From: Brachycybe producta
Taxonomy: Eukaryota > Arthropoda > Diplopoda > Playtdesmida > Andrognathidae
DNA: 64,000 nucleotides
Direction: 5' to 3'
Assembly (NCBI GenBank): GCA_036925085.1
Contig: JAUPFP010000007.1
Span: forward strand, 4,637,058-4,701,057
A program made the translations under genes and the position numbers. Within the stretch, counting starts at the first letter, position 1, and each line of letters opens with the position of its first letter. Below are positions 18,352 through 29,244 of this stretch, piece by piece. The notes beneath the pieces were generated by a model. The model did no database searches. It saw only the letters and a program-made list of their open reading frames with translations, and was not told the origin of the DNA.

Positions 18352-20469
18352 ATGTGCTCAGAAACCAGTGATTTTCTACCTACGACAACAATTCAACGAG
18401 ATACTGGTCGTAGAAATGATTATATCATTGGATATTTTTTTCTGTGGTCAATTCTGGCATGTTTTGCATTTTTTCTAAATGTCGTAAACGTGGACTGGAA
18501 GACAAATCCATTTTGGTTAGGTGTTGCTCTTGTGGTCATCACTGGACTTCTTCAAGGAAGTGTCTTGGAATTAGTTGCGATGGCCACAACGACAGCAATC
18601 TTGGGTGGTCATCGAAGACATCCTCGTAGTGCACCGTTTGCTCACTTGACACTCATTCTCAATTATAATCTGTTGGCCGTTGCGGAAGATGACGTCGACG
18701 AGACGTTCAGAACGATGTACGAAGCCTTCGTCGGCAACATGTCGACCAAGATCTCGGCCGTTCTCGTCAGTGCCACAAACGATCCACGGTTGAAGCAGTA
18801 CGAACTTCAATGTCGAGACACTTATCGTCAAAAGATCTACGATCTTCTTTTAGACGAAGGAATGGCTTTTGCAAACGGACGTTACGATCTTGTCGACGGT
18901 TTCCGTTTGAGATATGTCTGGTTTAAATACGCTAAAATGTCTCGTAATGATTTTATGGATGGACACTTGGATGCCGTCGCACGAAGGCATGCAAACAATT
19001 TTATGTGTATTCACAGGGTAAGTAGAGTCCTCAAGAAGTGTGGTCAGTACCAGGACCTCATGTTGTTGTCAGAAGGAGACAACAGTGCATTCAGTTACAC
19101 AGATGTTAGATATTATGGAAAATTGGCTCGACAATACGGTCAACCTCTGTTCTACGATTCGGAAGACGTTCGTAACATTATAGGACGACGCTTCGACTAT
19201 ACACTCGTCTTAGATGGAGACACTGCCGTGGCACCAGGAACAGCCTTTGAGTTACTTTCCATTGCTGCTGCGTATCCGGACCGTGGTATCGTCCAACCTG
19301 CAATACGAATGGACGTCAAAGAAGACTCCACTATCTTTATGCACATCGAGAATGTTAGACAGCTAGTTAACGATCCAATTACGAACGCTTTTACGGAAAT
19401 GCTTGGACAGAGTGGTTTCTATGGTAAGGGACTGGTACGAAACCGTGTTTATATCGATAACGTCATCGGTACAAGACAAAATCCGATCGAGAGGGTCCCG
19501 ATCGATGTTCTCAGCCACGATACGTTCGAGGCAGCTTGCTTACGTCCAATCTATGCAAGCAACGTATTTCTTCTAGAAGCTCCGTGCCTGAATTACGTTA
19601 CGTGGGACATGAGAGAGACCCGTTGGAACAAAGGAGAGATTATCTTAGCTATGTATTTTTGGCCGAATACGGTTGGACGCTTATTACGTTATCTACAACG
19701 TCGAACACACGGATCGGATTTTGTACCAACTAAAATGCGAACGGAGTCGCATTTTGATTTTGTGAGTGCCTACGTTGCTCATTCCGCACTTCGAAACATG
19801 TTCATGAAACCGTTGCTATTACTCTTCTTGTTAGTTCACATGTTTGTTCGTCTTCATTATCCGTTTGCTCCGATCTGCATAATCATGATGTTGATCTTAG
19901 TCTATCCAAAGTTTGCCGTGTTTAACGGCAAAAACTTCAAATTCATTTTGATTGAAGTTATGTGTTCCGTGTTCCAGTTTACTCCGGAGGCTTTCGTTGG
20001 ATCGGCTCGAGTCTTTAGTGCAGTTCGTGGAAACCTGGATAAAAATGCAAAATGGGTGCCACAACGGGCCGTCGAAGAAGAGTTCAAGAAATGCAACCCT
20101 TTCGTGTCCAGTTACCATCACTTGTGGATCTTCTGTGTTTCTGCCACAGTCATCACAGCAGGTATCGTGTTACTGGATCAACTGGCTGTCAATCGGAACT
20201 ACCTCATGTTCACAATGATTGGAACGTTATTCCTACTGCCTTTCTTTACTGCCATTACGACCATGACTCCGGCAACACTAAGGTCTAGGAGTGTTCGGCA
20301 TGTTTATGTTTTAATGAACACCGCAACTCAATGGATCAAGTTCTTATCTCGAAGAAACATCGAGCTAAAAATCAAACTTTTACGACAAATGCTCATAGCG
20401 TCAACTCCACACATACCTGGGAGTCAAAACTGTAAAGCAAAATCCTTCTATTTGGATGCTCTTGTATGA
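18352..20469 (+). CDS. Intronless membrane glycosyltransferase, NdvB/OpgH-like (GT84/GT2-type processive synthase core)
   Basis: 705 aa in one exon, stop at 20467-20469. Two N-terminal membrane segments (about residues 25-75), a cytosolic GT-A domain (about 90-440), then four or five membrane segments at the C-terminal end. The catalytic signature of processive GT2-like synthases is complete: VSATND (D144), LVLDGDTAVAPGTA (DGD 288-290), VLSHDTFEA (D390) and RETRW (421-425). The surrounding wording (GIVQPAI, GKGLVRNRVY, LSHD, Y..W...ETRWNKGE) recalls the GT core of bacterial cyclic beta-1,2-glucan synthase NdvB and, more distantly, OpgH, which use UDP-glucose at the inner membrane. The product here is unknown. 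It is not chitin synthase (no QRRRW, no EDR). Lack of introns beside intron-rich genes suggests gene transfer or retroposition; codon use looks like the neighbours'. The first ATG of the open frame was chosen. Confidence 0.8.
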   Translation: MCSETSDFLPTTTIQRDTGRRNDYIIGYFFLWSILACFAFFLNVVNVDWKTNPFWLGVALVVITGLLQGSVLELVAMATTTAILGGHRRHPRSAPFAHLTLILNYNLLAVAEDDVDETFRTMYEAFVGNMSTKISAVLVSATNDPRLKQYELQCRDTYRQKIYDLLLDEGMAFANGRYDLVDGFRLRYVWFKYAKMSRNDFMDGHLDAVARRHANNFMCIHRVSRVLKKCGQYQDLMLLSEGDNSAFSYTDVRYYGKLARQYGQPLFYDSEDVRNIIGRRFDYTLVLDGDTAVAPGTAFELLSIAAAYPDRGIVQPAIRMDVKEDSTIFMHIENVRQLVNDPITNAFTEMLGQSGFYGKGLVRNRVYIDNVIGTRQNPIERVPIDVLSHDTFEAACLRPIYASNVFLLEAPCLNYVTWDMRETRWNKGEIILAMYFWPNTVGRLLRYLQRRTHGSDFVPTKMRTESHFDFVSAYVAHSALRNMFMKPLLLLFLLVHMFVRLHYPFAPICIIMMLILVYPKFAVFNGKNFKFILIEVMCSVFQFTPEAFVGSARVFSAVRGNLDKNAKWVPQRAVEEEFKKCNPFVSSYHHLWIFCVSATVITAGIVLLDQLAVNRNYLMFTMIGTLFLLPFFTAITTMTPATLRSRSVRHVYVLMNTATQWIKFLSRRNIELKIKLLRQMLIASTPHIPGSQNCKAKSFYLDALV

Positions 20470-21159
20470 CAGTTCTAGTTGTGGACAGACTGGTCATTAA
20501 ATTTCGGGGGACGTATGTTTGTGGGATTATAGGTCCTCACAGTGGCCAGCAGGTCCACATACTCTTCAAAGATGGTTGTTCGGGCGATTCTACGCCTCAT
20601 ACGAGATCTGTATTTATTTAGATAACTAATAAATTATATGAATAATGCTGAAAGTATGTATGACGGAGGAAAATTAGTATTTTTTTTTTTTGCTTTTTGT
20701 TCTCATATTAGAAATTAATAATAAAATCAAAAGGAAATAAAGAGTATTCTTTCAATTAGATCGAACAAATTTGTTGCCTTATTTAGCAACTTTAGCACAA
20801 TCTATATAACTCTGCAGACTTACCTTGAAGGTTAGCAGCTGTTAATCACAAGAATGCACCACTTTACGATATTATTATTTTTATTAATTATTATTATTAT
20901 TGCTGATGCGTGGTGGCATAAGCACACATGACCCAAAGTATAGTAAAACCTAAGGTAAAACGACAATTTCGAGACGTAGAATATTAAGCACGTATTTTTA
21001 AACGTTGCTTAAAATAAACTTAAACTGTATTGTTTCAATCACAAGTTTTTCTTTACTATCGACACAATGAGATTTATATTTTGTTTAAATTGATAATATA
21101 TGTTTAAATACAGGGTGAGGTTCAAATAGCTAAAGATGTACCTGTTGTATGTACCTTAA
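20470..21159. other. Convergent 3' spacer between glycosyltransferase and ANAPC13
   Basis: 3' UTRs of the two convergent genes are expected here. Contains an ATT-rich stretch near 20872-20905. No further gene seen. Confidence 0.5.
20720..20741 (+). terminator. Polyadenylation signals of the glycosyltransferase gene
   Basis: Two AATAAA hexamers (20720-20725 and 20736-20741) about 250-270 bp past the stop codon, on the right strand. They are common by chance in AT-rich DNA. Confidence 0.4.
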
Positions 21160-21387
21160 TTAGTTCATTGACGATTGTGGAGGTGGATCATACAGATGAG
21201 TGAGCGCCAAATCGGTCCACTTCTGTTCCTGTTCTCGTAATGTCTCGTGCGAGTTACCATTGTCCGGTTCTGGATCTGGTAATTCTCTTATCGGTACGTC
21301 AATGTCGTCAGTCGGCAACTTCTCTTCTCGCCATTTCATATCCACAATATCCATCAGTCGACCCTCGATCATAACTTCACTGTCCAT
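21160..21387 (-). CDS. ANAPC13: Anaphase-promoting complex subunit 13
   Basis: 75 aa, single coding exon, start MDSEV. It follows the known vertebrate protein nearly along its whole length: MDSEV...GR..D..D..WRE.KLP.DD, then ELPDPEPDNG, then REQEQKWTDLALTHL. The human protein is 74 aa. It is a small structural subunit of the APC/C ubiquitin ligase that helps hold the TPR subunits together during mitosis. A polypyrimidine-like TTTTATTTTACAATTACAG lies about 25 bp before the ATG, so a 5' UTR intron probably ends there. It converges with the glycosyltransferase gene. No break or odd residue. Confidence 0.93.
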   Translation of the reverse strand: MDSEVMIEGRLMDIVDMKWREEKLPTDDIDVPIRELPDPEPDNGNSHETLREQEQKWTDLALTHLYDPPPQSSMN

Positions 21388-21532
21388 TGTCTTATAAATC
21401 GCACTCTCGTCTGTAATTGTAAAATAAAAAAAACAACTAATGTAACCATTGATACGGTGCTGTTAATTTTCATTATTTACCCCCTTTTTTGTTACAAATA
21501 AAACGGCTCACTTCGAAATAAACTTCAAATTA

Positions 21533-21625
21533 GTGATGGACGATTTCGATTCGATATTTTGATATATCGATATTTTTCCAACTGTCGAGTATCGTTGATA
21601 TTTTTGAAAATATCGAATATCTTAA
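21533..21625. repeat. hAT-type terminal fragment
   Basis: TTAGTGATGGACGATTTCG followed by short ATATCGAT-type repeats resembles the end of the hAT-type element at 38101-38686 (TAGTGTTGGGCGATCC then ATCGAT-rich). No matching right end nearby, so a truncated relic. Confidence 0.4.
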
Positions 21626-21732
21626 TTTTTAACTCAAATTACTCAACTTTCTATGGAAACCTGTTTGGGACATTTCGTACAATAATTTACGTTCAATAAT
21701 ATTGTACACAAACATTGATTAAAATGACTAGC

Positions 21733-21935
21733 AAGGCAATTAGAAATCGGGACAAACAGAAGTGGGCTCCGCCCTTTTTATGACGACCAGCAACTTCTAA
21801 TTGGTTTGTTGTGTGGTTCGACCTTGAAAAGGGCGGAGAATGTGACGTCAGACTACATAACCAACCAATTAGAAGTTGCGTTCGGCATAAAAAGGGCGGA
21901 GCCAATTTCTGTTTGTCCCGATTTCTAAGTGCCTG
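21733..21935. mobile_element. Palindromic MITE, family B, copy 4
   Basis: AAGGCAATTAGAAATCGGGA at the left and the complement ending GTGCCTG at the right; arms about 85 bp; inner ACGTCAGACTACATAACC. It abuts the palindrome at 21943. Confidence 0.85.
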
Positions 21936-21942
21936 TTTAGCA

Positions 21943-22297
21943 CAGTGGTATTTTCAGTGAGCAAGCCCATTGCCCTCTTTTCGTTTTATATAGAAATGTG
22001 ATTGCAGATTTGCGTTAGCGGCGCCATCTATTGATGACCAATGGAAACTTCCGATGAGACGTTAACTATAGGAGCCCTATGAAGTCGCCGAAAATAAATA
22101 AAATTAAATTAAAAGTAATGAACCTAAATAAAAGCCCCCTCCCCCAATACAAAGAGAAAAAAAATATTGAAAATGTATTAGGCACAAACACCTAACAAGA
22201 TGATAAATACGATAGAGGGATGATTGTTTCCAGTTGCCATCACTCTTCTATGTAAAACGATAAACGGCAATGCGCATGCTCACTGAAAATACCACTG
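21943..22297. mobile_element. Inverted-repeat element P1
   Basis: Terminal inverted repeats of 21 bp without mismatch: it starts CAGTGGTATTTTCAGTGAGC and ends with the exact complement. The inside carries GCGCCATCTATTGATGACC, shared with P2 next to it, so P1 and P2 are related. No coding capacity. Confidence 0.75.
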
Positions 22298-22317
22298 GAT
22301 AATGTTACTATAATAAA

Positions 22318-22594
22318 CTAGCGTTTGGAGGCTTGTGTTTTTTCATAGCGCATGCGCATTCATTGCCATCTCGGTTGGTTTGTATAGGAAAGTGATGGCA
22401 GATTTGCGTTAGCAGCGCCATCTATTGATGACCAATGGAAACTGCCCACGTCTTATAAGGGGCACCGTAGTTTCCATTGGTCATCAATAGATGGCGCTAC
22501 TAACGCAAATCTGCCATATCTTTCCTATACAAACCAACCGAGATGGCAATGAATGCGCATGCGCTATGAAAAAACACAAGCCTCCAGACGCTAG
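22318..22594. mobile_element. Long near-perfect palindrome P2
   Basis: Arms of about 130 bp, from CTAGCGTTTGGAGGCTTGTG at the left to the complement ending CGCTAG at the right, around a loop CTTATAAGGGGCAC near 22456. Only a few mismatches separate the arms. Flanks share TATAATAA (left 22309-22317 region, right from 22596), a likely 8-9 bp target duplication. Confidence 0.8.
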
Positions 22595-22654
22595 TCTATA
22601 ATAACAGCGACTACTTGTTACAGCGACAACTAGCCTCTCCCTCCAACCCACCAA

Positions 22655-23560
22655 AATTTAAGAATTTTTTTTAATGGAGATGCTAGCGCTATCTATTGTT
22701 ATTCTCTTAAACATGAGATATGTGTATATATTTTTTCGAATTTTAAATTTTCCCTCTTAAACTCAACCCCCCCCCCACTAACATAGCCTAACCCAACATT
22801 AAACCACTAACCTAACCCAACATTAAACCACTAACCTAACCCAACACTAACCCACTAACCTAACCTAACCTAACCTAACACTTTATACATCGACTCTATG
22901 TAATAGTTGATTGTAGTACCACCTATAACTGAAAAATAATTAAAAGTTCTATGTTAAAAAGCCTATACATCAAAAAAAAGTTTTTGCTTTTTGGCAAAAA
23001 TTTTTTTAATGGAGATGGTGGCTCCATCTACTTTGGCTGAATTTTTTTTAATTTTGTTTAATTTTGTTTTTAATGAAGATGCTAGCGCCATCTATTGTTA
23101 TTCTCTTAAACATGAGTTATGTGCGTATATTTTTTCAAATTTTAAATTTTCCCTCTTAAACTCTAACCCCCCCCACTAACATAGCCTAACCCAACACTAA
23201 CCCACTAACCTAACCTAACCTAACACTTTATACATGGACTCTATGCAATAGTTGATTGTAGCGCCGCCTGTCTTCAAACATTTCAAACATTAATTAAAAA
23301 AGTTCTATGTTAAAAATCCTATACCTCAAAAAAAAGTTTTTGTTTTTTGGCAAAATTTTTTTAATGGAGATGGTGGCTCCATCTACTTTGGCTGAATTTT
23401 TTTAATTTTGTTTTAGGATACATTCAAGGTTGGGAAGGTTCCTAAGGATAATTTATTAGCTCTGCTGTTGAAGTTGTCAGTTTGGCTGTGGGGTTAACAT
23501 CAGTGCCTTCTGAACTGGTGTTCATGGGTTCCAGCCTCTGTGGTGTCTGTTGAATTTTAA
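22655..23560 (+). repeat. Composite repeat family H, tandem copies 3a/3b with tRNA-like end
   Basis: First body about 22655-23045, second about 23040-23425, each with TGCTAGCGC(T/C)ATCTATTG, a CCTAACCCAACA/CCTAACC tract, TACATGGACTCTATG and TTTGGCAAAA. It ends in a tRNA-like segment (about 23455-23560) whose B box is degenerate (GGGTTCCAGCC). Very close to 9310-9790. Confidence 0.65.
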
Positions 23561-24351
23561 AGTTTTTAAATTGTTAAAATAATCTTAAAATACATTTATT
23601 GTTAAAGTTCTTGTTCTTAAAAAGTTTATCTTTTAAAGATATTAACAAGAAACAATTCTTATTTTCTTCTATGACCCTTCTACTTTCTATTAAATTTTAA
23701 ACTTTTTTAAGTTTAAGAAGAAAAAAAAAACACAAAAATCACAAACATGTTTATGAGTCCCAAACATGTTCGTGATTTTTGCCTGCAATATACATATACA
23801 TGGATTGTTTTTGAATTACTATGTAGTTGTTACGCTTACATAAATAAATAAATTTAAATACGTATTATTTCGAGTTTGTTTTTTTCCTGTGTGTATGTGT
23901 GATAAATTGGTTCGTGTTGCAGTTGTCAGATTAGCTGAAGTGCTAAGACCACACTGCTTTCTGAGTTGGAGTTCTTGGGTTCAAGCCTCAATGGTGTCTA
24001 AAGATTTCCTTGATGTATTTAAATTTTTAAAATTATGTGAAAAGCGATATATCAATTTTTTTCATCAAAACTGTCATCTCTGAATTTCAGACTACAAAAA
24101 TGTTTGATTTAAAATTGTTTGATTTATTGCAAATACAGTTTTCTTCAAGAAATAAAGAAACTAACAAACATCTTAGTTCTATCATGAAAGTTGATATATC
24201 AACATTATTCTGGGTCTGAGTAAGATGGCGGATAAGCCACACCCCTTCATGTAGTAAATGTTGTCTCAGCCTTCCTCCTCCCTGCTTCGTTTCTAATTTT
24301 ATAAATTTTCATGAAAGGTCTTTTAAGATCTTTAATTTTTATAGCTTTATG
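23561..24351. other. Spacer upstream of GPR89 with hairpin and solo tRNA-like sequence
   Basis: A hairpin at 23733-23782 (AAAAATCACAAACATGTT pairing with AACATGTTCGTGATTTTT). A solo copy of the tRNA-like end of family H at about 23905-24010 (B box-like GGGTTCAAGCC). The GPR89 promoter should lie between about 24010 and 24351; no motif is clear. Confidence 0.5.
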
Positions 24352-27300
24352 ATGGGTTTCATGGAGGATACATGCGTTATGTTTTTTTCTCAGGTAATTT
24401 ATAAAAAATATGTTAAAAAATTATTAAAATGTACGAGTTTTAAGTGCTGAAATATTTGAAACGGTAGATTTTTCTCCGTGTTTCACTTCATTGTAGTAGA
24501 AAACTGTTATGCAAATGAGGCATTTTGTGATGGAAACAGTAGAGTCTTTATGCCAATATTGACATGACACGTTATATTAACCCGAACGTTTCTTATTTTA
24601 GATCGTTTTCTTTGCCGGAGGATGGGTTTTCTTTATGAAACAACTTTTTAGAGACTACGAAGTGATTGAAAACTTGAAATATTTATTTGTAACTTGTATT
24701 TCAGCGTGTTAATCGTTTTTTTTTTATTTCTTTTGAGGTTCATCACACTTTGGTCCAGTTAATGTTCTCAATTAACTTCGCGTTGAGCTGTACAATGTTT
24801 GAATTGATCATATTTGAAATTCTTGGGATCTTAGAATCGAGGTGAGGTTCGATTTTTGCCGCAAAACTATCTAATTTTGTAGTTTTCTTTCTTTCTCTCT
24901 TTTTGCAGTTCGCGTTATTTTCATTGGAAACTTGGAATTCATTCTATGCTTTGCATGTTGATCATTGTTCTTCCTTTTTACATGGCGTATTTTGCGCTCT
25001 GCAACACGATTACGGTGAAACGGAGACTTATAGCTCCTCTGACTTTCATTCTTTGGATCGTCTTCATGTATTTTTTCTGGAAGATTGGAGATCCTTTTCC
25101 GATTCTCAGTCCAAAACATGGTTAAGATTTTGAAACTCAATCATTTTCATCAAAGCGAGGTTTTAATACATCCGTTCTCTATACTTTTAGGTATCTTATC
25201 AATTGAACAGGGAATCAGTCGCGTTGGTGTCATCGGTGTCACCGTAATGGCATTTTTATCCGGATTCGGAGCCGTTAACTATCCATATACGTGTATGACG
25301 TATTTTATGAGGTGTCATTCGCAACAATTTTGTCTTTCATTGTCTTTTTCTTCAATTTCTTTTTCTGTTACTTGTAGGCCAGTGACTGCGTCGGACATTC
25401 AGCTATCTGAGAAACGTCTTCTGCAGAACATCGACATGATTTTGGCAAAGAAGAAAAGGTTGCAAGTCATTTATTTTATGCTTTCTTATGGTTTTGTCCG
25501 ATTGTTATCTTGTCGTAGGATCGCGTTGGCAGAAAGAGAAATGCTTCAACGGAGAGTTGGAGATGGACAGAGATCATCTGGTATCTGGAGTATTCTTCGA
25601 AGTGTCGCTTCGTCTGCAACAGGATCAGGAGAAAGTAAGGCTCTGTTAACGACATACAAGAAGCATAAATTTGTTGAATAAATTTGGTAAGTTTTTTGCT
25701 TCTAGACGTTGGACAATTGAAGAAAGAGATTCTTAGTCTTGAGGAACTCGGGCGTCAGCTTTTTCTCGAGTCGGTCGACATTCATAACATGCAGGTTAGA
25801 GTTTGTCAGTGTTGTACATATTGAACTGGACATTACTTTTTATTAGTATCTACATATGAGGGTTGAGAATCATAGTGGTGTATGTCAACAAAAATAAAAA
25901 ATTTGAGTTCAAAATGATTTTGCTCTCAGCCGTTCATATTACAGTTTCATTCGATGAGAAACAATGGTTACTTTCAGATAAAATTTACAAGTCACTTTTT
26001 ACACTAAATGTTTTAAGTTACATTACAGTACCTTTAACCAGTTGCAACTATTGTTTGACCAAATTAGCTGTCAAATTATCAGTTAAGTTATTTTTTTTTG
26101 GCAAAAGTTAGTCATATTAAAGGGATAATCAGTTGCAAGTTATTTTTGACAGTTATAAATTACTTTGTAGTTACTTTTTGTGACAATTACAGTTACTTTG
26201 CTCATTACAAGTCATTTTCTATACTTGCTAATTAGTAACTCCATGAATTATGTAACTAATAGAAAAGTATCTGATTACTTTTTACTTAGTCACACCTTAA
26301 AATCAATTGGAATTAAGGAGATCTAATTTTTAGTTAGTTTTCTTATTTAGGAGCGGATAGAATATTCAAAGACGTTAAAAGGAAAGTATTTTAACTTTCT
26401 TGGATATTTCTTCTCGTTGTATTGCATCTGGAAGATATTCATAGTAAGCATTTTCATACACGTGGTTAAATTTCTAGTTTTCGTTACATTTCGTCAATTT
26501 TTTTTTCTCAAGTGTACAGTAAATATCATATTTGATCGTGTTGGAAAAGTGGATCCCGTCACAAGAGGAATCGAAATCGCTGTTAACTACATGGGATTCA
26601 CTTTCTTTGATGTAACTCTTTTAAACGTTTTCCACCTTCATAATATAACTTAATTAATGGTTCTTTGTTCTTAAAAGGTTAAATTCTGGTCACAACACAT
26701 TTCATTCATTCTAGTCGGAATCATAGTCGTAACCTCGATTCGTGGTTTACTTATTACATTAACAAAGGTAACGAATCAAAAATTAGATTATAATGGTTGT
26801 TATTTTGATACTGAGGGACATTTTAATTGTTTCTGTGACAGTTTTTCTACGCAATTTCAAGTAGCAAATCTTCAAATATCATCGTGTTAGTTCTTGCTCA
26901 GATTATGGTAAGAAACTTTTTTTTTTTTTATATAATTATGTTTAATCGAGGCAGTTTTAAAGTGTCGACGCTTCTCAAACTTTTATTATTCTGTCTTTCA
27001 GGTGCAAAATGAAGAGAAGCGTGAATTGTTTTAGAAACTAAAAGGGCGGGTCAGTAACTTAAGGGTATTTTCATGTATCTTTCAAAATAAGCTTTTTATG
27101 CGAGTTTGAAAATGACCCAATTACAAGCAGACGACATTTAGCAGACAATATTTTTTATTTTTTTGTCTGTAAAAAGTTTATTTTGAAATATATCAACATG
27201 AAAAATACCCTAAAGTTATTGAGCTACCCGTCTAGTTTCTGAAACAATTTATAGTTCCTTTTAATTTTGCTCGTGTAAGACAAAATACTGAAACTTTGCA

Positions 27301-27625
27301 AATCAGCTGTTTTATAAACCATCTTTAAATAGAAGAGAATCTTCCTTAGGGGATGTATTTTATTTCTTCCGTCGTCTTAATGCGAATGAATATGCCACCT
27401 GAATACAGGTAAATTTGAGTTTTATCTAAATTATTGTTTTTACAAAAGAAATCTGAATTTTATTTTTTAAATTGTAGGCTAATTGTTACGGAGGTTTTAG
27501 GTGAATTGCAATTTAGTTTTTATCATAGATGGTTTGATGTGATTTTTCTTGTGAGCGCCCTTTCAAGTATAGGATTTTTGTATCTTGCTCATAAACAGGC
27601 GCCAGAATCGGACATAAGTTGGTAA
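24352..27625 (+). CDS. GPR89: Golgi pH regulator (GPHR / GPR89), complete
   Basis: Multi-pass Golgi anion-channel protein needed to acidify the Golgi and for glycosylation and transport. Exons: 24352-24393, 24602-24661, 24738-24841, 24909-25120, 25191-25311, 25378-25458, 25519-25634, 25706-25794, 26351-26443, 26513-26611, 26678-26767, 26842-26907, 27350-27408, 27478-27625; all GT-AG, phases consistent, 459 aa against about 455 in human. Conserved stretches include SCTMFELIIFEILG, SSRYFHWK, WKIGDPFPILSPKHGILSIE, SRVGVIGVTVMAFLSGFGAV, KGKYFNFLGYFFS, DRVGKVDPVTRGIEI, FWSQHISFILVGI and FYHRWFDVIFLVSALSS. The tiny first exon encodes MGFMEDTCVMFFSQ, matching the human start MSFLIDSSIMITSQ position by position, which fixes the start. 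Intron 12 holds a MITE. No break. Confidence 0.96.
27003..27275. mobile_element. MITE family A in GPR89 intron 12
   Basis: Left end GTTTTAGAAACTAAAAGGGC, right end ACCCGTCTAGTTTCTGAAAC, with inner arms AAAATAAGCTTTTTATG and GTTTATTTTGAAATATATC. It explains why this intron (26908-27349) is among the longest of the gene. Confidence 0.75.
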
Positions 27626-29244
27626 AAAAAAGTTCATTAAAGAGATTTTTTATTAATTAAAAATGTGTTGATTGTATCGGTGTATTCTAACGATGCGCTT
27701 GCGTAACAACATTAAATATAAATTTTATAAACTTATTTTCTAAACTGAGAGGTGTACGAATATGGCGTTTTTCCATTGATTTTCATGTTAGCAAAATAGG
27801 CTTGTTGTAACCCATCCGTCAAGTAACGAAGAAATGACTCCTTGCATCAAAAGTGCTCTGTGGATGACTATTCATGTCTTTTCTCACTTATAAAAATGGA
27901 GACATTCATGCGGTTTTTGTGAACCATTAAAGCGCTTTGAGTAACCGCAAATCGGCTTTTTATTCATTTCGCGCCCAGGAGAATGTTGCCAAGTTCCTAC
28001 AAAATATATTCCCTATTAATTTGTTTATATTATAATTTGTCATTTTTAAGCTAAAATTATAATTTTAGAAAACAAATTTAAATACATGAGTATGATTATT
28101 TTTATGTTTTTGAATATTTAATTAACATATCAATAGAAACATTGTGTCAGTCTTACGTTTACTGTTGTCGTTGATAGTTGTAACGAATTTTGAAGATTTG
28201 ATAGCTGACACAACTGTCATAGAGCGGATGGAAAGAAAGTTGGTCTGTTGTTGACGGTTCCAGTGTTTTCTCCGTAAAACATCAATTTTATGCGGTTTTC
28301 TTTAGTTTTTCAGTGTTGATTCGCGTCTGAAATGATTAATTTGTGTTTAAATTGAACTGTACGTGGAAAAAACCACGTTTTAGTGAGTAAATTGGTCTTT
28401 GAAATGATGAAAGAGCAGACGATAAAGTAAGTCATTCAGAATGGATGAAGTTTTTTCTTTTTCACTCTTCATTTTTTTTTTATTAGTTTCTTTAAAAAAA
28501 AAGTTTTAAGATTTTCATCGTCGAATTTAGTTTTATTTTACGTTTATTTTCCCATTTTTCATTGATTTTTGCATTAAGATATGTAGAAAAATACAGTTTT
28601 AAGTTAATAGAAATTTATGTTTTAAATGGTCAAAAGAAAGTTTTCAGAAACTTTTTTTTTCTCTTTGAGTTTTGTAAGAAAATATTTTGGCGCCAATTTT
28701 AGTAGTAGGTTTTTTTTTTCGCGCTGAAGTGCGGCCATTTGCGAACATTTTATTAGTGAAGTTCATTTGATTCATCAGTTCAATAGTTCACTTTTTTTAA
28801 AGTTTAACTATAAAGATTTACTATTAATCATGAAAGTAAACTAAATATGACACTTGCTAGTTAAATTTTCAAAGATTGTTTACTGTCTACAGACGCTGAC
28901 AGTCGTAGAATCTACTCTCAGATATATAACTATATCTGAGAGTATTAAAGACTAATGTAGCTTCGTTTAGCTGATTTTAAAATACCGATGTTACATATTT
29001 TGCGTAAGAGGTTATTTAAAACACTCGAGACGTAGTGCGAGGCTACGAACATCTCATTATAAGGTAAGCGACTCTTAAGATAAACCTTAGGTTGCTAATT
29101 AGTTAACTCTCGAGAGTGAATATTTTCGGTTTCTCGAAGATGGTACCAGGTATGCTGCAAAGATTGTATGAATTTCTGTAGACTCGCGATTGCTCGCGTA
29201 AATCTACTAACTCTGTCGAAAACTTTATGAGTAAAACAACAACA
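27626..29244. other. Intergenic, no gene seen
   Basis: AT-rich unique sequence. A hairpin at 28916-28945 (CTCTCAGATATA / TATATCTGAGAG). ATGATGAAAGAGCAGACGAT followed by a GTAAGTC donor near 28405-28430 could be a first coding exon of a rightward gene, but no second exon was found. Confidence 0.4.

Noticed and set aside
18352-20469. Chitin or hyaluronan synthase
   Set aside because: Has RETRW and VLSHD in place of QRRRW and EDR, and lacks the chitin-synthase wording; NdvB/OpgH-like wording fits better.
25085-25681. Single 198-codon plus-strand frame within GPR89
   Set aside because: It reads through introns 4 to 7 by chance; the spliced exons give the conserved protein.
28405-28430. First exon of a gene to the right (MMKEQTIK plus GTAAGTC)
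   Set aside because: Only eight codons, no second exon found; kept as a remark under the intergenic tract.
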